A stretch of 64,000 nucleotides of DNA. Origin: Streptomyces sp. NBC_00091 (lineage in GTDB: Bacteria > Actinomycetota > Actinomycetes > Streptomycetales > Streptomycetaceae). The notes under the pieces were generated by a model, which ran no database searches, was not told where the DNA came from, and saw nothing but the letters and a program-made list of their open reading frames with translations. Position numbers and translations under genes: made by a program. This document shows, one piece after another, positions 31,520 to 42,361 of this stretch. The stretch is from contig NZ_JAPEMA010000001.1 of NCBI RefSeq assembly GCF_026343185.1, positions 1,488,001 through 1,552,000 on the forward strand. The letters run 5' to 3'. Every line of letters begins with the position of its first letter. The stretch's first letter is position 1.

Positions 31520-32230
31520 TCAGCTGAGGTTCGCCTCGGTCTCGAACTCGGGTCGCAGGATGTTCATCGCCTCGGTCAGCCGTTCACCGCCGAGCTTGAG
31601 GTCCTCGTCCTTTACGGCCTGCCGGACCACTGCCCGGCTGAGGCGTCCTTGCTGAACGGCAGCTGCACGTCCGATTTCGACGATCCTGTCGAGGGGTGCG
31701 TCCGCCGGCCGACCACCCTGCGCTTGGGGCTTCGGTTCCTCGTCCACCACTGCGGAGGCCACGGTCGCGACCTCCGCTACAGAACCGGTCTCGCGGGTGA
31801 TGAGGATGCGGAGGTGGACCGCCCCAGCGAGAGCAAGCGGGGCAAGGGTGGAGAGGATGCCGACCGTGAGGTCGCTCAGCCGCAGAGTGCTGGAGGCCGT
31901 CTGTTGGTTGAGGCGTACCGCGTGCAGGGCGTTGGCCCAGGTGCTGGCGGCGGTGGCGGTGCCGAAGAGGGTCCACACGTACAGGCGGGCGCGGAAGGAC
32001 GTGCCGCGCAGGATGATGAGGGCGCGCACGCCGTAGGCGATGAACCCGTCGATGAGCAGCGGGAAGAGGTACGTCAGGAATCCGCGGACGTGGATGGCCA
32101 CGGCCATCTGCTGCAGGGCGTCGTACGAGAGCGCGCATCCGGCGGCGCCGAGGGTGAGGATCGCGGCGTGGTCCCAGGCTGTGGCGCGGCTGGGCAGAGG
32201 TATGTGGGTGGGTGGCGCGAGGGTGGCCAT
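31520..32230 (-). CDS. DUF2637 membrane protein (SpdB-like conjugation-associated)
   Basis: The protein has 236 aa from ATG 32230 (CTGGAG upstream). It has four hydrophobic segments: AAILTLGAAGCALSYDAL, GFLTYLFPLLIDGFIAYGV, LYVWTLFGTATAASTWA and VGILSTLAPLALAGAVHL. A cytoplasmic tail (ADAPLDRIVEIGRAA) follows. DUF2637 proteins occur in actinomycete integrative and conjugative elements near replication and transfer genes, similar in place to Spd spread proteins. A direct transfer role is inferred. Confidence 0.85.
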   Translation of the reverse strand: MATLAPPTHIPLPSRATAWDHAAILTLGAAGCALSYDALQQMAVAIHVRGFLTYLFPLLIDGFIAYGVRALIILRGTSFRARLYVWTLFGTATAASTWANALHAVRLNQQTASSTLRLSDLTVGILSTLAPLALAGAVHLRILITRETGSVAEVATVASAVVDEEPKPQAQGGRPADAPLDRIVEIGRAAAVQQGRLSRAVVRQAVKDEDLKLGGERLTEAMNILRPEFETEANLS

Positions 32231-32556
32231 GTGGTGCGAGCACTCCAGGGGTGATGGGGGTGTTGTGTTGGCCCGTCTTTGCCGTCTTGGCCGTTGCAGG
32301 CGCAGGTCAGGGGCGGTACGGCAGTGATGCGGCGCTCCGTCTCGGTCCCATCCCGGCGGGCGGCCTGTGACCTGCGGCGATACGGCGGAGACGCCTGGGA
32401 CGCGGCAAGACGGATGTGGGCGGCGTATCAGTGGTGCGGCGCGGGCAGTCTTGATCGACTTCCGTCTTGGCCCCAGTTGCCGTCTCGGCTGCATGCGTCT
32501 GACCTGCGGTGCGACGGCAGGGACGGCACGGACGGCAACCGGGGTGGGGCGGGGTC
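32231..32556. other. 326-bp intergenic region with iteron-like repeats (candidate oriT or replication origin)
   Basis: No gene is seen. CCGTCT(T/C)GG occurs at 32282, 32337, 32462 and 32480, and GACGGCA occurs three times in 32513-32540. Inverted partners such as GCAGGTCAG and CTGACCTGC flank the block. The region lies between the DUF3631 ATPase and DUF2637 genes, where AICE-like elements keep origins. The role is an inference from position and repeats. Confidence 0.4.
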
Positions 32557-33945
32557 TCAGCCCTCGCTGGGGCCGGGGCCGGCGGCGTCGACGGGGTGGA
32601 CACCAGGGCAGTACCGGCGCCAGGTATCGAGGAACTTGTTGCGGGTGTAGCCCTTGCGCTGGGTCTTGTCCGCGAGGCGGACGTTGCCCGACTTGATGCC
32701 GTACTCGCGGAGCAGGGAACCGAGTTCGCGGGCCGTCAGGCCACTGCGACCCCAATCCGCCCACGGGCCTTCGGCGTCACCGCGCAGGGAGCCGAGGATC
32801 TCGTCTGTGGTCAGGCTCTCCGGCTCGCGCTGGGCGAAGAAGATACGGCGGATGTCGGCGAGGATGCGTGCGCCACCAGGGTTGTCCTCCTCTGCCTGGA
32901 CCTCGTCGGAGACCATCTGCGTGCAGGCCGCGCGAGCCAGGCGTGGCCACGGGCCGCCTGCGAGGTCGGCGGTGATGACCAGCGGTTCCCAGGTGTCGGC
33001 AGCACGGTCCTCGACTGGCATCGACGGTTCAAGGTCTGCGGCCTTGTCCAGCAGCGGCCTTGCCCATGCGGCGATGCGGTCACGGAGATTGTGAAGGGAA
33101 GGGGTGTCGCGGCGGGAGCGGAAGGGGTGCACGCTCTCGCCCTCGGCCCGGCGCCTCATGCGGATGACCACCGAGCGGTCCATGATCGTGTCAGGCAGGT
33201 CACCGATCCCAGCCAGGGCCGCCATCGCGAAGGTGGCGAACCTGTGGGGCGTGTGGTCGTTGCCGACCACCCGGGTGACGTAGCGATTGCGCTGATGACC
33301 CGCGTTGAGCAGGCCGCGCATCTCCTCATTCTTCTCGGCCATCTTCGGAGTGCCGAAGATGGTGTCCGCCTCGTCCACGAGGAGCGTGGGCGGCTCCTCG
33401 GTGATGGATCGGAAGATCGCCGCCGGAGTGGTGTTGATGGTGAGCATCGGCTCGTGGACCGTCTCGGTCAGCACATCCAGCAGCCGCGACTTGCCGCACC
33501 GCTTCGCGGGCCCGACCACGGCCAACCGTGGGGCGTGCTGCCATGAGGGCTGAAGGTGAGTCGCTGCAACCCACAGCGTGACCGCGTCGAGGGCTCGCTC
33601 GGAGGGCAGGATCACGAACCTGGCGATCTGTCCTCGTAGTTCTGACAGCAGCTCGGCGCCCTCAGTAGCCGGCGCGTCCGGAATCTCCGCAGGCTCGGCT
33701 GGTGGTACCTCTTCAACCTCCGCGGGGACCTGGTCCCGGACGATGTCAGGCTGGCCAGGTACCGCCACCGGAGGCCATCCGGCCTGATGAGCGGCAGGGG
33801 TGTTCGGGGTCGCGGGGTGAAGCAATATGAACTCCTTCTGGTGGTACATCGGGTTGTCGGAACCGGCTCCACTGGTTCGATTCGATTCGCTCTCGGGTGG
33901 GGTGTTCACGCCGTGGGCTGTCGCCATGTCAGGGTCGGCGGCCAT
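32557..33945 (-). CDS. DUF3631-domain ATPase, replication-associated
   Basis: The protein has 462 aa; ATG 33945 overlaps the xis stop by 1 nt. It has a disordered first ~95 residues, then an ATPase core: VVGPAKRCGKSRLLDVL (Walker A), PTLLVDEADTIFG (Walker B) and FAMAALAGIGDLPDTIMDRSVVIRMRRR (sensor/arginine-finger-like). The C-terminal part, with GYTRNKFLDTWRRYC, is typical of DUF3631. Such proteins are DnaB/primase-helicase-like and occur in phages and actinomycete elements, so it probably serves element replication in place of RepSA. Confidence 0.85.
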   Translation of the reverse strand: MAADPDMATAHGVNTPPESESNRTSGAGSDNPMYHQKEFILLHPATPNTPAAHQAGWPPVAVPGQPDIVRDQVPAEVEEVPPAEPAEIPDAPATEGAELLSELRGQIARFVILPSERALDAVTLWVAATHLQPSWQHAPRLAVVGPAKRCGKSRLLDVLTETVHEPMLTINTTPAAIFRSITEEPPTLLVDEADTIFGTPKMAEKNEEMRGLLNAGHQRNRYVTRVVGNDHTPHRFATFAMAALAGIGDLPDTIMDRSVVIRMRRRAEGESVHPFRSRRDTPSLHNLRDRIAAWARPLLDKAADLEPSMPVEDRAADTWEPLVITADLAGGPWPRLARAACTQMVSDEVQAEEDNPGGARILADIRRIFFAQREPESLTTDEILGSLRGDAEGPWADWGRSGLTARELGSLLREYGIKSGNVRLADKTQRKGYTRNKFLDTWRRYCPGVHPVDAAGPGPSEG

Positions 33946-34151
33946 CAAGCTCCCAGAGTCCAGTTGCTGCGCAGCCCGTCCTGACTGAGTAGTTCCTGGT
34001 CGAAGCGAGCGAGCTCGGCTTCGCTGTAGAGGACTCGGCGACCGACCTTCACGCCCCGAGGGCCGTAGCCCGTGTGACGCCAGTACCGGACTGTGCTCTC
34101 GGCGGTGCGGTAGCGCTCCGCCACTTCGGCGGTAGTGAGGTAGGGGCCCAA
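33945..34151 (-). CDS. xis: Excisionase, MerR-like helix-turn-helix
   Basis: The protein has 68 aa with a TTG start at 34151 (CTGGAAAATC upstream). It reads YLTTAEVAERYRTAESTVRYWRHTGYGPRGVKVGRRVLYSEAELARF, the winged HTH of actinobacterial excisionases. It would steer the integrase toward excision. It is co-transcribed with the DUF3631 gene and divergent from the XRE regulator across a repeat-bearing promoter region. Confidence 0.88.
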   Translation of the reverse strand: MGPYLTTAEVAERYRTAESTVRYWRHTGYGPRGVKVGRRVLYSEAELARFDQELLSQDGLRSNWTLGA

Positions 34152-34152
34152 G

Positions 34153-34223
34153 ATTTTCCAGTTCGACTAGGATGCTTTCCGTTTCGGCTAGACAGTGCCA
34201 CGCAGAGCCGGGTTAGTCAAACC
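34153..34223. promoter_or_regulatory. Three-copy motif between xis and the XRE regulator
   Basis: CCAGTTCGACTAG (34158-34170) and CCGTTTCGGCTAG (34179-34191) are direct repeats 21 bp apart. An inverted, weaker copy, TTAGTCAAACCGG, lies at 34211-34223. This divergent control region is where the XRE regulator would repress xis and the replication genes. Confidence 0.6.
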
Positions 34224-34276
34224 GGAGAGTCCATGTTTCAATTGGGATAGCCACTGGGCATGAGACGGAGGGTGAC

Positions 34277-34777
34277 ATGAAGGACGGACCAGGCGACGGC
34301 AGCGCGCCGCTGCTCTACAGCGAGGGCAACGCGGCGGCGCGCATCGGGCTGGAGCGCGAGGTCAGGGGGTGGAGCACGACCGAACTGGCCGCCCGCATGA
34401 CCAAGGCTGGCGTGCCGATGAACCAGACGGCCGTCTGGCGCATCGAGAACGGCAACCCGCGCCGCAAGATCACCCTCGATGAGGCGCTCGGCTTCGCCCG
34501 CGTCTTCGAGCTGCCCCTCGAAGAACTCATGTCACCGCCCCTGGACGGTCTCGACCTCGACGGCCGGCGCATCGTCCAGGAGGCAGTCGAGGCGTTCTAC
34601 GAGTCCCGCGATGCGCAGGACCGCCTCCACCACGCGGTCGTCGCCATCGCCGAGTACATCGAAGCCCACCCCGAGGGCTCGAAGGGCATCCACCTGCAGG
34701 TCCTCCGCCTCATGGGCGAGGAGCGCGAGGCCCGCGCCCTCGCCGAGTACATCGAAAGCGGCGGCTACTACCACTGA
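34277..34777 (+). CDS. XRE-family helix-turn-helix regulator of the element
   Basis: The protein has 166 aa and ATG 34277 follows GGAGGG. The HTH (GWSTTELAARMTKAGVPMNQTAVWRIENGNPRRKI) lies at ~30-65, followed by a helical tail. It is divergent from xis and lies 22 nt upstream of the integrase, with which it probably shares a transcript. It is likely the element's maintenance repressor. Confidence 0.87.
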   Translation: MKDGPGDGSAPLLYSEGNAAARIGLEREVRGWSTTELAARMTKAGVPMNQTAVWRIENGNPRRKITLDEALGFARVFELPLEELMSPPLDGLDLDGRRIVQEAVEAFYESRDAQDRLHHAVVAIAEYIEAHPEGSKGIHLQVLRLMGEEREARALAEYIESGGYYH

Positions 34778-34799
34778 TCACCGAGGAAAGAAGACCCAC

Positions 34800-35918
34800 T
34801 TGGCGAACATCCAGAAGCGACCCAACGGCAAATGGCGCGCCCGCTACCGCGACCTCGACGGCAAGGAGCACGCGCGCCACTTCGACCGCAAGATCGACGC
34901 CCAGCGCTGGCTCGACGAGGTCACGACCAGCCTTGTCACCGGGCAGTACGTCGACCCGAGGTCGGCGAAGAAGCCCTTCAAGGAGTACGCGGAGGAGTGG
35001 CGGGCCAGCCAGCCACACCGGCCGTCGACGGCCAAGGCCGTAGCCCAGCACCTGCGTTGCTACGCCTACCCCGTGTGGGAGAAGCGGGCACTCGGCGCGA
35101 TCAAGCCCGGTGACGTGCAGAGCTGGATCACCAGCCTGACGACCACCCACAAGCTCGCCGCGAGCACCTCCCGCACCGTCTTCAACACGGTCAACGCGGT
35201 CTTCCGGGCAGCGGTCCGCGACCGCATGATTCCGCACAACCCCTGTACGGACGCGAAGCTGCCTTCCGTGCCCAGGAAGAAGGTCGTACCCCTGGCGGTC
35301 GAACAGGTGCGGACGCTGGCCGAGGAGATACCCGGACGCTACAAGGGCCTGGTCCTGCTGGGCGCCGCAACGGGGCTCCGCCCCGGGGAGCTGTTCGGCC
35401 TCCAGCTCCGGCACGTGGACCTGCTGCAGGCGACCGTCTCGGTCGAGCAGCAGATTCAGCAGACGGCCAAGCACGGCGTGTACGTCGGGCCGCCGAAGAC
35501 CGCCCGTTCGCACCGAACGGTTCCGCTCCCCCGCGTGGCGGTGGACGCCATGAAGGCCCACCTGCGGGACTTCCCCGCCAATGGGCCCGAGAGCTGGATC
35601 TTCACGGCGCCGCAAGGCGGACCCGTGGTCTACACGCACTTCATGGACGGGTCCTGGCGGCCCGCCTGTGCGAAGGCCGGCATAGCGAAGGGCATCGGAC
35701 CCCACGCCCTCCGGCACCACTACGCCAGCCTGCTGATCAAGCACGGCGAGTCCGTGAAGACGGTCTCCGAGCGCCTCGGCCACACCAACGCGGCCATGAC
35801 GCTGAACATCTACACCCACCTGTGGCCTGACTCCGAGGAGCGGACCCGGGCCGCCGTCGACAAGGCGTACGCGGACCAGTCCGCCGGTGCCCAGCCACAG
35901 GTCGACGAAGTGGCGTAG
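34800..35918 (+). CDS. int: Tyrosine site-specific integrase
   Basis: The protein has 372 aa; TTG 34800 follows GAGGAAAG. It has an N-terminal arm-binding region (IQKRPNGKWRARYRDLDGKEHARHF), a SAM-like core (FKEYAEEWRASQPHRPSTAK), and then the catalytic domain. The first Arg lies in GAATGLRPGELFGLQ, HxxR in PHALRHHYASLL, Gly-His in RLGHTNAAMT and the Tyr in LNIYTHLWP. All catalytic residues are present, so it should be active. The gene ends 107 bp from the ychF core, on the standard int-att side. It presumably built at least the unit 3 insertion at the ychF 3' end. Confidence 0.93.
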   Translation: MANIQKRPNGKWRARYRDLDGKEHARHFDRKIDAQRWLDEVTTSLVTGQYVDPRSAKKPFKEYAEEWRASQPHRPSTAKAVAQHLRCYAYPVWEKRALGAIKPGDVQSWITSLTTTHKLAASTSRTVFNTVNAVFRAAVRDRMIPHNPCTDAKLPSVPRKKVVPLAVEQVRTLAEEIPGRYKGLVLLGAATGLRPGELFGLQLRHVDLLQATVSVEQQIQQTAKHGVYVGPPKTARSHRTVPLPRVAVDAMKAHLRDFPANGPESWIFTAPQGGPVVYTHFMDGSWRPACAKAGIAKGIGPHALRHHYASLLIKHGESVKTVSERLGHTNAAMTLNIYTHLWPDSEERTRAAVDKAYADQSAGAQPQVDEVA

Positions 35919-35951
35919 CCGCTCCCCCGGCGCTGATCGAAGTCAGCACGC

Positions 35952-35971
35952 TGCGGACTCTGTGCGGACAG
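35952..35971 (+). repeat. Paired TGCGGAC motifs, right end of unit 3
   Basis: TGCGGACTC (35952) and TGCGGACAG (35963) lie 11 bp apart between the integrase stop and the ychF core. They pair with the motifs at 19516-19535 at the opposite end. Confidence 0.65.
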
Positions 35972-35972
35972 C

Positions 35973-36014
35973 AAAGGCCACCCAACCCGCTCCACCGCAG
36001 GTCAGACGGCCTTT
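35973..36014 (-). terminator. Terminator-like stem supplied to ychF by the element
   Basis: AAAGGCC (35973-35979) and GGCCTTT (36008-36014) form a 7-bp stem over a 28-nt GC-rich loop. It starts 12 bp beyond the ychF stop in the direction of ychF transcription and also lies after the integrase. It is on the element side of the core, so it came with the element. Confidence 0.5.
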
Positions 36015-36025
36015 CGCCGAACGTA

Positions 36026-37114
<1,089 letters not shown>

Positions 37115-37247
37115 GTTGGCGACTTCCCGTAGCTGGAGGGGGCGGCGGCCCGGAGTGGGCCATCGGACAGTTTACTTTCCGATGAGCGGCACTGGATGTA
37201 CGCGTGTCCGTGAGGGGATACGGGGGCCGCCCGCCTAGTTTGGTGGG

Positions 37248-37721
37248 GTGGAGCAATACAGGATGCGTTCGGTACGTCACCCGCAGGTGCCCGCACAGCT
37301 GCGGCGGCCCGCCGCGCCCCGGCGGCTGCCCCGGCCCAAGCTGACCGGGCTCGGCGGCGGGCTGTTCGGCTGCCTGGCGATGCTGCTGGTCGCCGGGATC
37401 TCCTGGCTGCTCTTCGACTCCTCGCTGTTCGCGTACGGGCTGCTCTTCCTGCCCGTCGCCGCCGCGATCGCCGTGTGGGTGCGGCCGGCGGACCTGATCA
37501 CCGCGCCGATCTCGGCCCCCATCGCCTTCGCCGCCGGAGTGTGGCCCGTCTCCGGCGGCTCCGGCGGCTTCGGCGGGGAGCTGATGGGGGTGGTGTCCGC
37601 GCTGTCCCTGCACGCCGGCTGGCTGTACGCGGGGACCCTGGCCGCCGCCCTGATCGCGCTGGGGCGGCGTGCCGCGCTGAGCGGGCGCCGGCGCGCTGCC
37701 CGGCGTAGCGCCGCCTACTGA
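37248..37721 (+). CDS. DUF6542 membrane protein
   Basis: The protein has 157 aa with GTG 37248 (ATG 37263 is an alternative). The N-terminus is basic and proline-rich (QLRRPAAPRRLPRPKL), followed by three or four membrane segments (LTGLGGGLFGCLAMLLVAGISWLLF, GLLFLPVAAAIAVWV, PISAPIAFAAGVWP, LYAGTLAAALIALG) and an Arg-rich tail. This matches the DUF6542 proteins encoded next to ychF in many Streptomyces. The function is unknown. Confidence 0.78.
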   Translation: MEQYRMRSVRHPQVPAQLRRPAAPRRLPRPKLTGLGGGLFGCLAMLLVAGISWLLFDSSLFAYGLLFLPVAAAIAVWVRPADLITAPISAPIAFAAGVWPVSGGSGGFGGELMGVVSALSLHAGWLYAGTLAAALIALGRRAALSGRRRAARRSAAY

Positions 37722-37735
37722 GCGGCACCTCGTGG

Positions 37736-38482
37736 CTAGAGGTCGCGGGCCGCCATCGCCGCGCCCACGATGCCCGCGTTGTTCTGGAGCTTCGCGGGGA
37801 CGATCTCCGCGCGGACCCCCTCGATCAGCGGCAGGAACTTCTCCGGCTTGCGGCTGACGCCGCCGCCGAGGATGAAGAGGTCCGGGGAGAAGAGCATCTC
37901 CACGTGGGCCAGGTACTTCTCCAGCCGGCGCGCCCAGCGCTCCCAGCTGAGGTCCCCGTCCTCCTTGGCCTTGACCGAGGCCCGCGTCTCCGCGTCGTGG
38001 CCCTTGAGCTCCAGGTGGCCCAGCTCCGTGTTGGGCACGAGCGCCCCGTCGCGGAAGAGCGCGCTGCCGATGCCCGTGCCCAGCGTGAGCAGGACGACCG
38101 TGCCCGCCACCCCGCGCCCCGCCCCGTACGTCATCTCCGCGACGCCCGCCGCGTCCGCGTCGTTGAGGACCGTGACCGGCCTGCCGTCCAGCCGGGAGGA
38201 GAGCAGCGCGGCCGCGTCGAGGCCCACCCAGCCCGCGTCGACGTTGGCCGCCGTCCGGGTGAAGCCGTGCGTGACCACGCCCGGGAAGGTCACCCCGACC
38301 GGGCCCTGCCAGGAGAAGGCCCCGACCACCTCCGCGACACAGCCGGCCACCCCCTCGGGGGTGGCCGGCTGTGGGGTGAGTACCTTGTGGCGCTCCTGCG
38401 CCAGCTCGCCGCGCTCCAGGTCCACTGGAGCGCCCTTGATGCCGGAACCGCCGATGTCCACACCGAAGATCTGCATGGACAT
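37736..38482 (-). CDS. ppgK: Polyphosphate glucokinase
   Basis: The protein has 248 aa. ROK-family motifs are [57 protein letters not shown] and [12 protein letters not shown]; the last is the glucose-binding block. Together with [16 protein letters not shown] they identify polyphosphate/ATP-dependent glucokinase. It phosphorylates glucose with polyphosphate in the cytoplasm. It is convergent with DUF6542 and in tandem after ispH (15-nt gap), as in other Streptomyces. Confidence 0.95.
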   Translation of the reverse strand: MSMQIFGVDIGGSGIKGAPVDLERGELAQERHKVLTPQPATPEGVAGCVAEVVGAFSWQGPVGVTFPGVVTHGFTRTAANVDAGWVGLDAAALLSSRLDGRPVTVLNDADAAGVAEMTYGAGRGVAGTVVLLTLGTGIGSALFRDGALVPNTELGHLELKGHDAETRASVKAKEDGDLSWERWARRLEKYLAHVEMLFSPDLFILGGGVSRKPEKFLPLIEGVRAEIVPAKLQNNAGIVGAAMAARDL

Positions 38483-38497
38483 ACGGTACGAAAGGAC

Positions 38498-39502
38498 TTA
38501 CTTCTCGGCGACCAGTTCGGCAGCCTCCGCGCGCAGGTCGCGGCGGAGCTCCTTGGGCAGGGAGAAGACGATCGACTCCTCGGCGGTCTTGACGATCTCC
38601 ACGTCCGCGTAGCCGCGCTCCGCGAGCCACTCCAGCACCTCCTCGACCAGCACCTCCGGCACGGAGGCGCCCGAGGTCAGGCCGACCGTGGTGACGCCCT
38701 CCAGCCAGGCCTCGTCGATCTCGCTCGCGAAGTCGACCAGGTGGGCGGCGCGGGCGCCGGCGTCCAGGGCGACCTCGACCAGGCGGATGGAGTTCGAGGA
38801 GTTCTTCGACCCGACGACGATGACCAGGTCGGACTCGGAGCCCATCACCTTGACCGCGGCCTGGCGGTTCGAGGTGGCGTAGCAGATGTCGTCGCTGGGC
38901 GGGGAGACGAGGAGGGGGAACTTCTGCTTCAGCGCGTCGACGGTCTCCATCGTCTCGTCGACCGAGAGGGTGGTCTGGGAGAGCCAGACGACCTTCGACT
39001 CGTCGCGCACCTCGACCTTGGCCACGTCCTGCGGGCCGTCGACGATCGTGATGTGGTCCGGGGCCTCGCCGGAGGTGCCGATGACCTCCTCGTGGCCCTC
39101 GTGGCCGATGAGGAGGATGTCGAAGTCCTCGTTCGCGTAGCGGATCGCTTCCTTGTGGACCTTGGTGACCAGCGGGCAGGTCGCGTCGATCGTCGCGAGC
39201 TTTCCGGCCGCCGCCTCCTCGTGCACCACCGGCGCCACGCCGTGGGCGGAGAACATCACGATGGAGCCCGGCGGGACCTCCTCCGTCCGCTCGACGAAGA
39301 TGGCGCCCTTCTTCTCCAGCGTCTGGACGACGTACTTGTTGTGCACGATCTCGTGGCGGACGTAGACCGGAGCACCGTACTGCTCGAGGGCCTTCTCGAC
39401 AGCGATCACGGCACGGTCCACACCCGCGCAGTAACCGCGCGGGGCGGCGAGCAGGACGCGGCGGGAGGCGGGAGCAGGGGCGGGAGCAGTCATACGCTCC
39501 AT
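38498..39502 (-). CDS. ispH: 4-hydroxy-3-methylbut-2-enyl diphosphate reductase
   Basis: The protein has 334 aa; ATG 39502 follows GGAG, with a second ATG at 39493. The three cluster cysteines are seen in [25 protein letters not shown] and [11 protein letters not shown], together with the family's [29 protein letters not shown] and [11 protein letters not shown]. It makes IPP and DMAPP in the last step of the non-mevalonate pathway, using a 4Fe-4S cluster. Confidence 0.96.
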   Translation of the reverse strand: MERMTAPAPAPASRRVLLAAPRGYCAGVDRAVIAVEKALEQYGAPVYVRHEIVHNKYVVQTLEKKGAIFVERTEEVPPGSIVMFSAHGVAPVVHEEAAAGKLATIDATCPLVTKVHKEAIRYANEDFDILLIGHEGHEEVIGTSGEAPDHITIVDGPQDVAKVEVRDESKVVWLSQTTLSVDETMETVDALKQKFPLLVSPPSDDICYATSNRQAAVKVMGSESDLVIVVGSKNSSNSIRLVEVALDAGARAAHLVDFASEIDEAWLEGVTTVGLTSGASVPEVLVEEVLEWLAERGYADVEIVKTAEESIVFSLPKELRRDLRAEAAELVAEK

Positions 39503-39588
39503 CGTACGGGGGTCTCCAGCAGGCCGGACGTCGCCCGTCCGGCACAGACTTGGCCGAATGTCCGTCCCGACCGTCACCCGGAGGAACG

Positions 39589-40995
39589 ATGGCATCCGCT
39601 ACGGATTCCAGTACGGCCGCCCCCGCGGCGCTGCGGCGGAGCCTGGGCTTCCGTGACCTGGTGGTCTACGGGCTGCTCTTCATCGCGCCCATGGCCCCGG
39701 TGGGGGTCTTCGGCACCCTCGACGCCCGCTCGCACGGCGCCGTCGCCCTGGTCTACCTCGCCGCGACCGTGGCGATGGCCTTCACGGCCTTCTCGTACGC
39801 GCAGATGGTGCGGGTGGCCCCGCAGGCCGGCTCGGTCTTCACGTACGCCCGCAAGGGGCTCGGCGAGGGGCCGGGGCTGATCGCCGGGTGGATGGCGATG
39901 CTCGACTACCTGCTGATCCCGGCGGTGGCGTACCTGTTCTCCGGGATCGCGATGCACGCGCTGGTGCCGGAGGTGTCCCGGTGGGTGTGGACGGCCCTGG
40001 CGGTGGTGGTCACCACCCTGCTGAACCTGTGGGGCGTACGGGCGGCCGCGCGGGTGGGCTTCGCCGTGCTGGCCATGGAGATCGTGGTCCTGCTGGTGTT
40101 CCTGGTGGCGGCGGTGACCGTGCTGGTCCAGGACGGGCCCCGGCGCGGCTGGCTCTCGCCGCTGACCGGCGACGGCTCGCTGGGCTTCTCGGCGGCCGCC
40201 GTACTGGGCGCGGTGTCGGTCGCGGTCCTGTCGTACCTGGGCTTCGACGCCATCGCCTCCTTCGCGGAGGAGGTCACCGGGGGCAGCGCCCGGGTGGCCC
40301 GGGCGGTGCTGTTCTGCCTGGCGCTGACCGGGGTGCTGTTCATCGCGCAGACCTACCTCGCGGCGCTGCTGACCCCGGTGTCCTCGGCGGAGCTGGCCGC
40401 CGACCCGGCGCGGCAGGGGCCGGCCTTCTACAACGCGGTCGAGGCCTCGGTCGGGCCCTGGCTGCACGACCTGGTGGCGGTGAGCAAGGCGGTCGGGGCG
40501 GCCTTCGCGGCGCTGGCCGGGCAGGCGGCGGCCGGGCGGCTGCTCTTCGCGATGGCCCGGGAGCGGCGGCTGCCGGGCGCGCTGGCGCGCACCTCGGACG
40601 GCACCCCGCGGGCGGCGCTGCTGGTGGCGGCCACGGTGACGCTGGTGGCGGCGGTGTGGGCGGCCCGGCGCGACGACGGCCTCGACCACCTGGTCTCCGT
40701 CGTGGACATCGGGGCGCTGGTGGCCTTCACCCTGCTGCACGCGTCGGTGGTGGGGTGGTTCGTGGTGAGGCGGCGGGAGGGAGCGCCGGTGTGGTGGAAG
40801 CACCTGGTGGTTCCGGTGCTGGGGGCGGCGGTGACCGTCGCCGTGATCGTGGAGGCGTCCTGGACGGCGCAGCTGGTGGGGGCGGTGTGGCTGGCGGTGG
40901 GGCTGGGCGTGCTGTTCGCCCAGCGCGGGCGCGGCGCCGGTCCGGCCGGGTCCGGCGGCTGCCGGCCGGGGCCCGACACCCGCCCCGGGGCCTGA
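39589..40995 (+). CDS. APC-family amino acid/polyamine permease
   Basis: The protein has 468 aa; ATG 39589 follows GGAGGAACG. It has about 12 membrane segments, beginning [28 protein letters not shown] (APC superfamily first helix), [23 protein letters not shown] in helix 3 and [16 protein letters not shown] in helix 6. No substrate can be assigned. It is divergent from ispH. Confidence 0.88.
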   Translation: MASATDSSTAAPAALRRSLGFRDLVVYGLLFIAPMAPVGVFGTLDARSHGAVALVYLAATVAMAFTAFSYAQMVRVAPQAGSVFTYARKGLGEGPGLIAGWMAMLDYLLIPAVAYLFSGIAMHALVPEVSRWVWTALAVVVTTLLNLWGVRAAARVGFAVLAMEIVVLLVFLVAAVTVLVQDGPRRGWLSPLTGDGSLGFSAAAVLGAVSVAVLSYLGFDAIASFAEEVTGGSARVARAVLFCLALTGVLFIAQTYLAALLTPVSSAELAADPARQGPAFYNAVEASVGPWLHDLVAVSKAVGAAFAALAGQAAAGRLLFAMARERRLPGALARTSDGTPRAALLVAATVTLVAAVWAARRDDGLDHLVSVVDIGALVAFTLLHASVVGWFVVRRREGAPVWWKHLVVPVLGAAVTVAVIVEASWTAQLVGAVWLAVGLGVLFAQRGRGAGPAGSGGCRPGPDTRPGA

Positions 40996-41028
40996 GGCGC
41001 TGTCAGCGGCGCCGGTTAGCCTGCGTAC

Positions 41029-42309
41029 ATGGGTCTCAATACGTCGGCTGATGCGCCGCTGCCGGTCGGTCAGGTGTCCCGGCTCATCGGGGGCTGGATC
41101 GACCGGCTGGGCCAGGTGTGGGTGGAGGGGCAGATCACGCAGCTGTCCCGGCGGCCGGGGGCCGGGGTGGTGTTCCTGACGCTGCGCGACCCGTCGCACG
41201 ACATCTCCGTCGGCGTGACCTGCTTCCGCCAGGTCTTCGACGAGGTCGCGGACGTGGTCTCGGAGGGCGCGCGGGTCGTCGTACTGGCCAAGCCGGAGTG
41301 GTACGCCCCGCGCGGGCAGCTGTCCCTGCGGGTGACCGAGATCCGCCCGGTCGGCATCGGGGAGCTGCTGGCGCGCCTCGAGCGGCTGAAGCGGTCGCTG
41401 GCCGCCGAGGGGCTCTTCGCCCTGGAGCGCAAGAAACCGCTGCCCTTCCTGCCGCAGCTGATCGGTCTGGTGGTGGGGCGGGCCTCGGCGGCCGAGCGCG
41501 ACGTGCTGGAGAACGCGCGGCGTCGCTGGCCGGCAGTCCGCTTCGAGGTGCGCAACGTGGCGGTGCAGGGGGTCCACGCGGTGCCCCAGGTGGTGGAGGC
41601 GGTCAAGGAGCTGGACGCGCGGCCCGATGTGGACGTGATCATCGTGGCGCGGGGCGGCGGCAGCGTGGAGGACCTGCTGCCCTTCTCCGACGAGGAGGTC
41701 GTACGGACGGTCGCGGCCGCCCGCACCCCGGTGGTCTCGGCGATCGGGCACGAGCCGGACTCCCCGCTGCTGGACCTGGTCGCGGACCTGCGGGCCTCCA
41801 CGCCCACGGACGCGGCGAAGAAGGTGGTCCCGGACGTCGGCGAGGAGCTGGAGCGGGTACGCCAGCTCCAGGGCCGGGGGCTGCGCGCGCTGCGCGGGCT
41901 GCTCGAGCGGGAGGAACGGGGGCTGGCGCACGCGCTGGCCCGGCCGGTGTTCGTGCACCCGCAGCGGATGGTGGAGACCCGGGAGGCCGAGCTCGAGGCG
42001 CTGCTGGCCCGCAGCCGGCGCACCCTCGGGCACCTGCTGGACCGGGCCGACTCCGAGCTGGAGCACACCCGCGCCCGGGTGCTGGCGCTGTCGCCGGCGG
42101 CCACCCTGGAGCGCGGGTACGCGGTGCTCCAGCGGGCGGACGGGCACGTGGTGCGGGCTCCGGAGGAGGTCGCGGCGGGCGAGGTGCTGCGCGCGCGGGT
42201 GGCGGCGGGCGAGTTCAACGTGGCGGTCACCGAGCCAGGGGCGGGCAAGGAGCCGGAGGCGGCGGTGGAGGCGGGCTCGAGCGCCGGGCCAGGCCCGCTC
42301 GAGAACTGA
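41029..42309 (+). CDS. xseA: Exodeoxyribonuclease VII large subunit
   Basis: The protein has 426 aa. An N-terminal OB-fold ([29 protein letters not shown]) is followed by the catalytic domain with [21 protein letters not shown] and [27 protein letters not shown] long coiled-coil (~265-370) for binding the small subunit follows. It degrades single-stranded DNA with XseB. The coiled-coil and tail are rich in Arg/Glu/Ala as in relatives. Confidence 0.95.
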   Translation: MGLNTSADAPLPVGQVSRLIGGWIDRLGQVWVEGQITQLSRRPGAGVVFLTLRDPSHDISVGVTCFRQVFDEVADVVSEGARVVVLAKPEWYAPRGQLSLRVTEIRPVGIGELLARLERLKRSLAAEGLFALERKKPLPFLPQLIGLVVGRASAAERDVLENARRRWPAVRFEVRNVAVQGVHAVPQVVEAVKELDARPDVDVIIVARGGGSVEDLLPFSDEEVVRTVAAARTPVVSAIGHEPDSPLLDLVADLRASTPTDAAKKVVPDVGEELERVRQLQGRGLRALRGLLEREERGLAHALARPVFVHPQRMVETREAELEALLARSRRTLGHLLDRADSELEHTRARVLALSPAATLERGYAVLQRADGHVVRAPEEVAAGEVLRARVAAGEFNVAVTEPGAGKEPEAAVEAGSSAGPGPLEN

Positions 42310-42361
42310 CACATTCCGGCACGAATTCGATGTAAGCGACATCTACGATGGGACACTGGGA

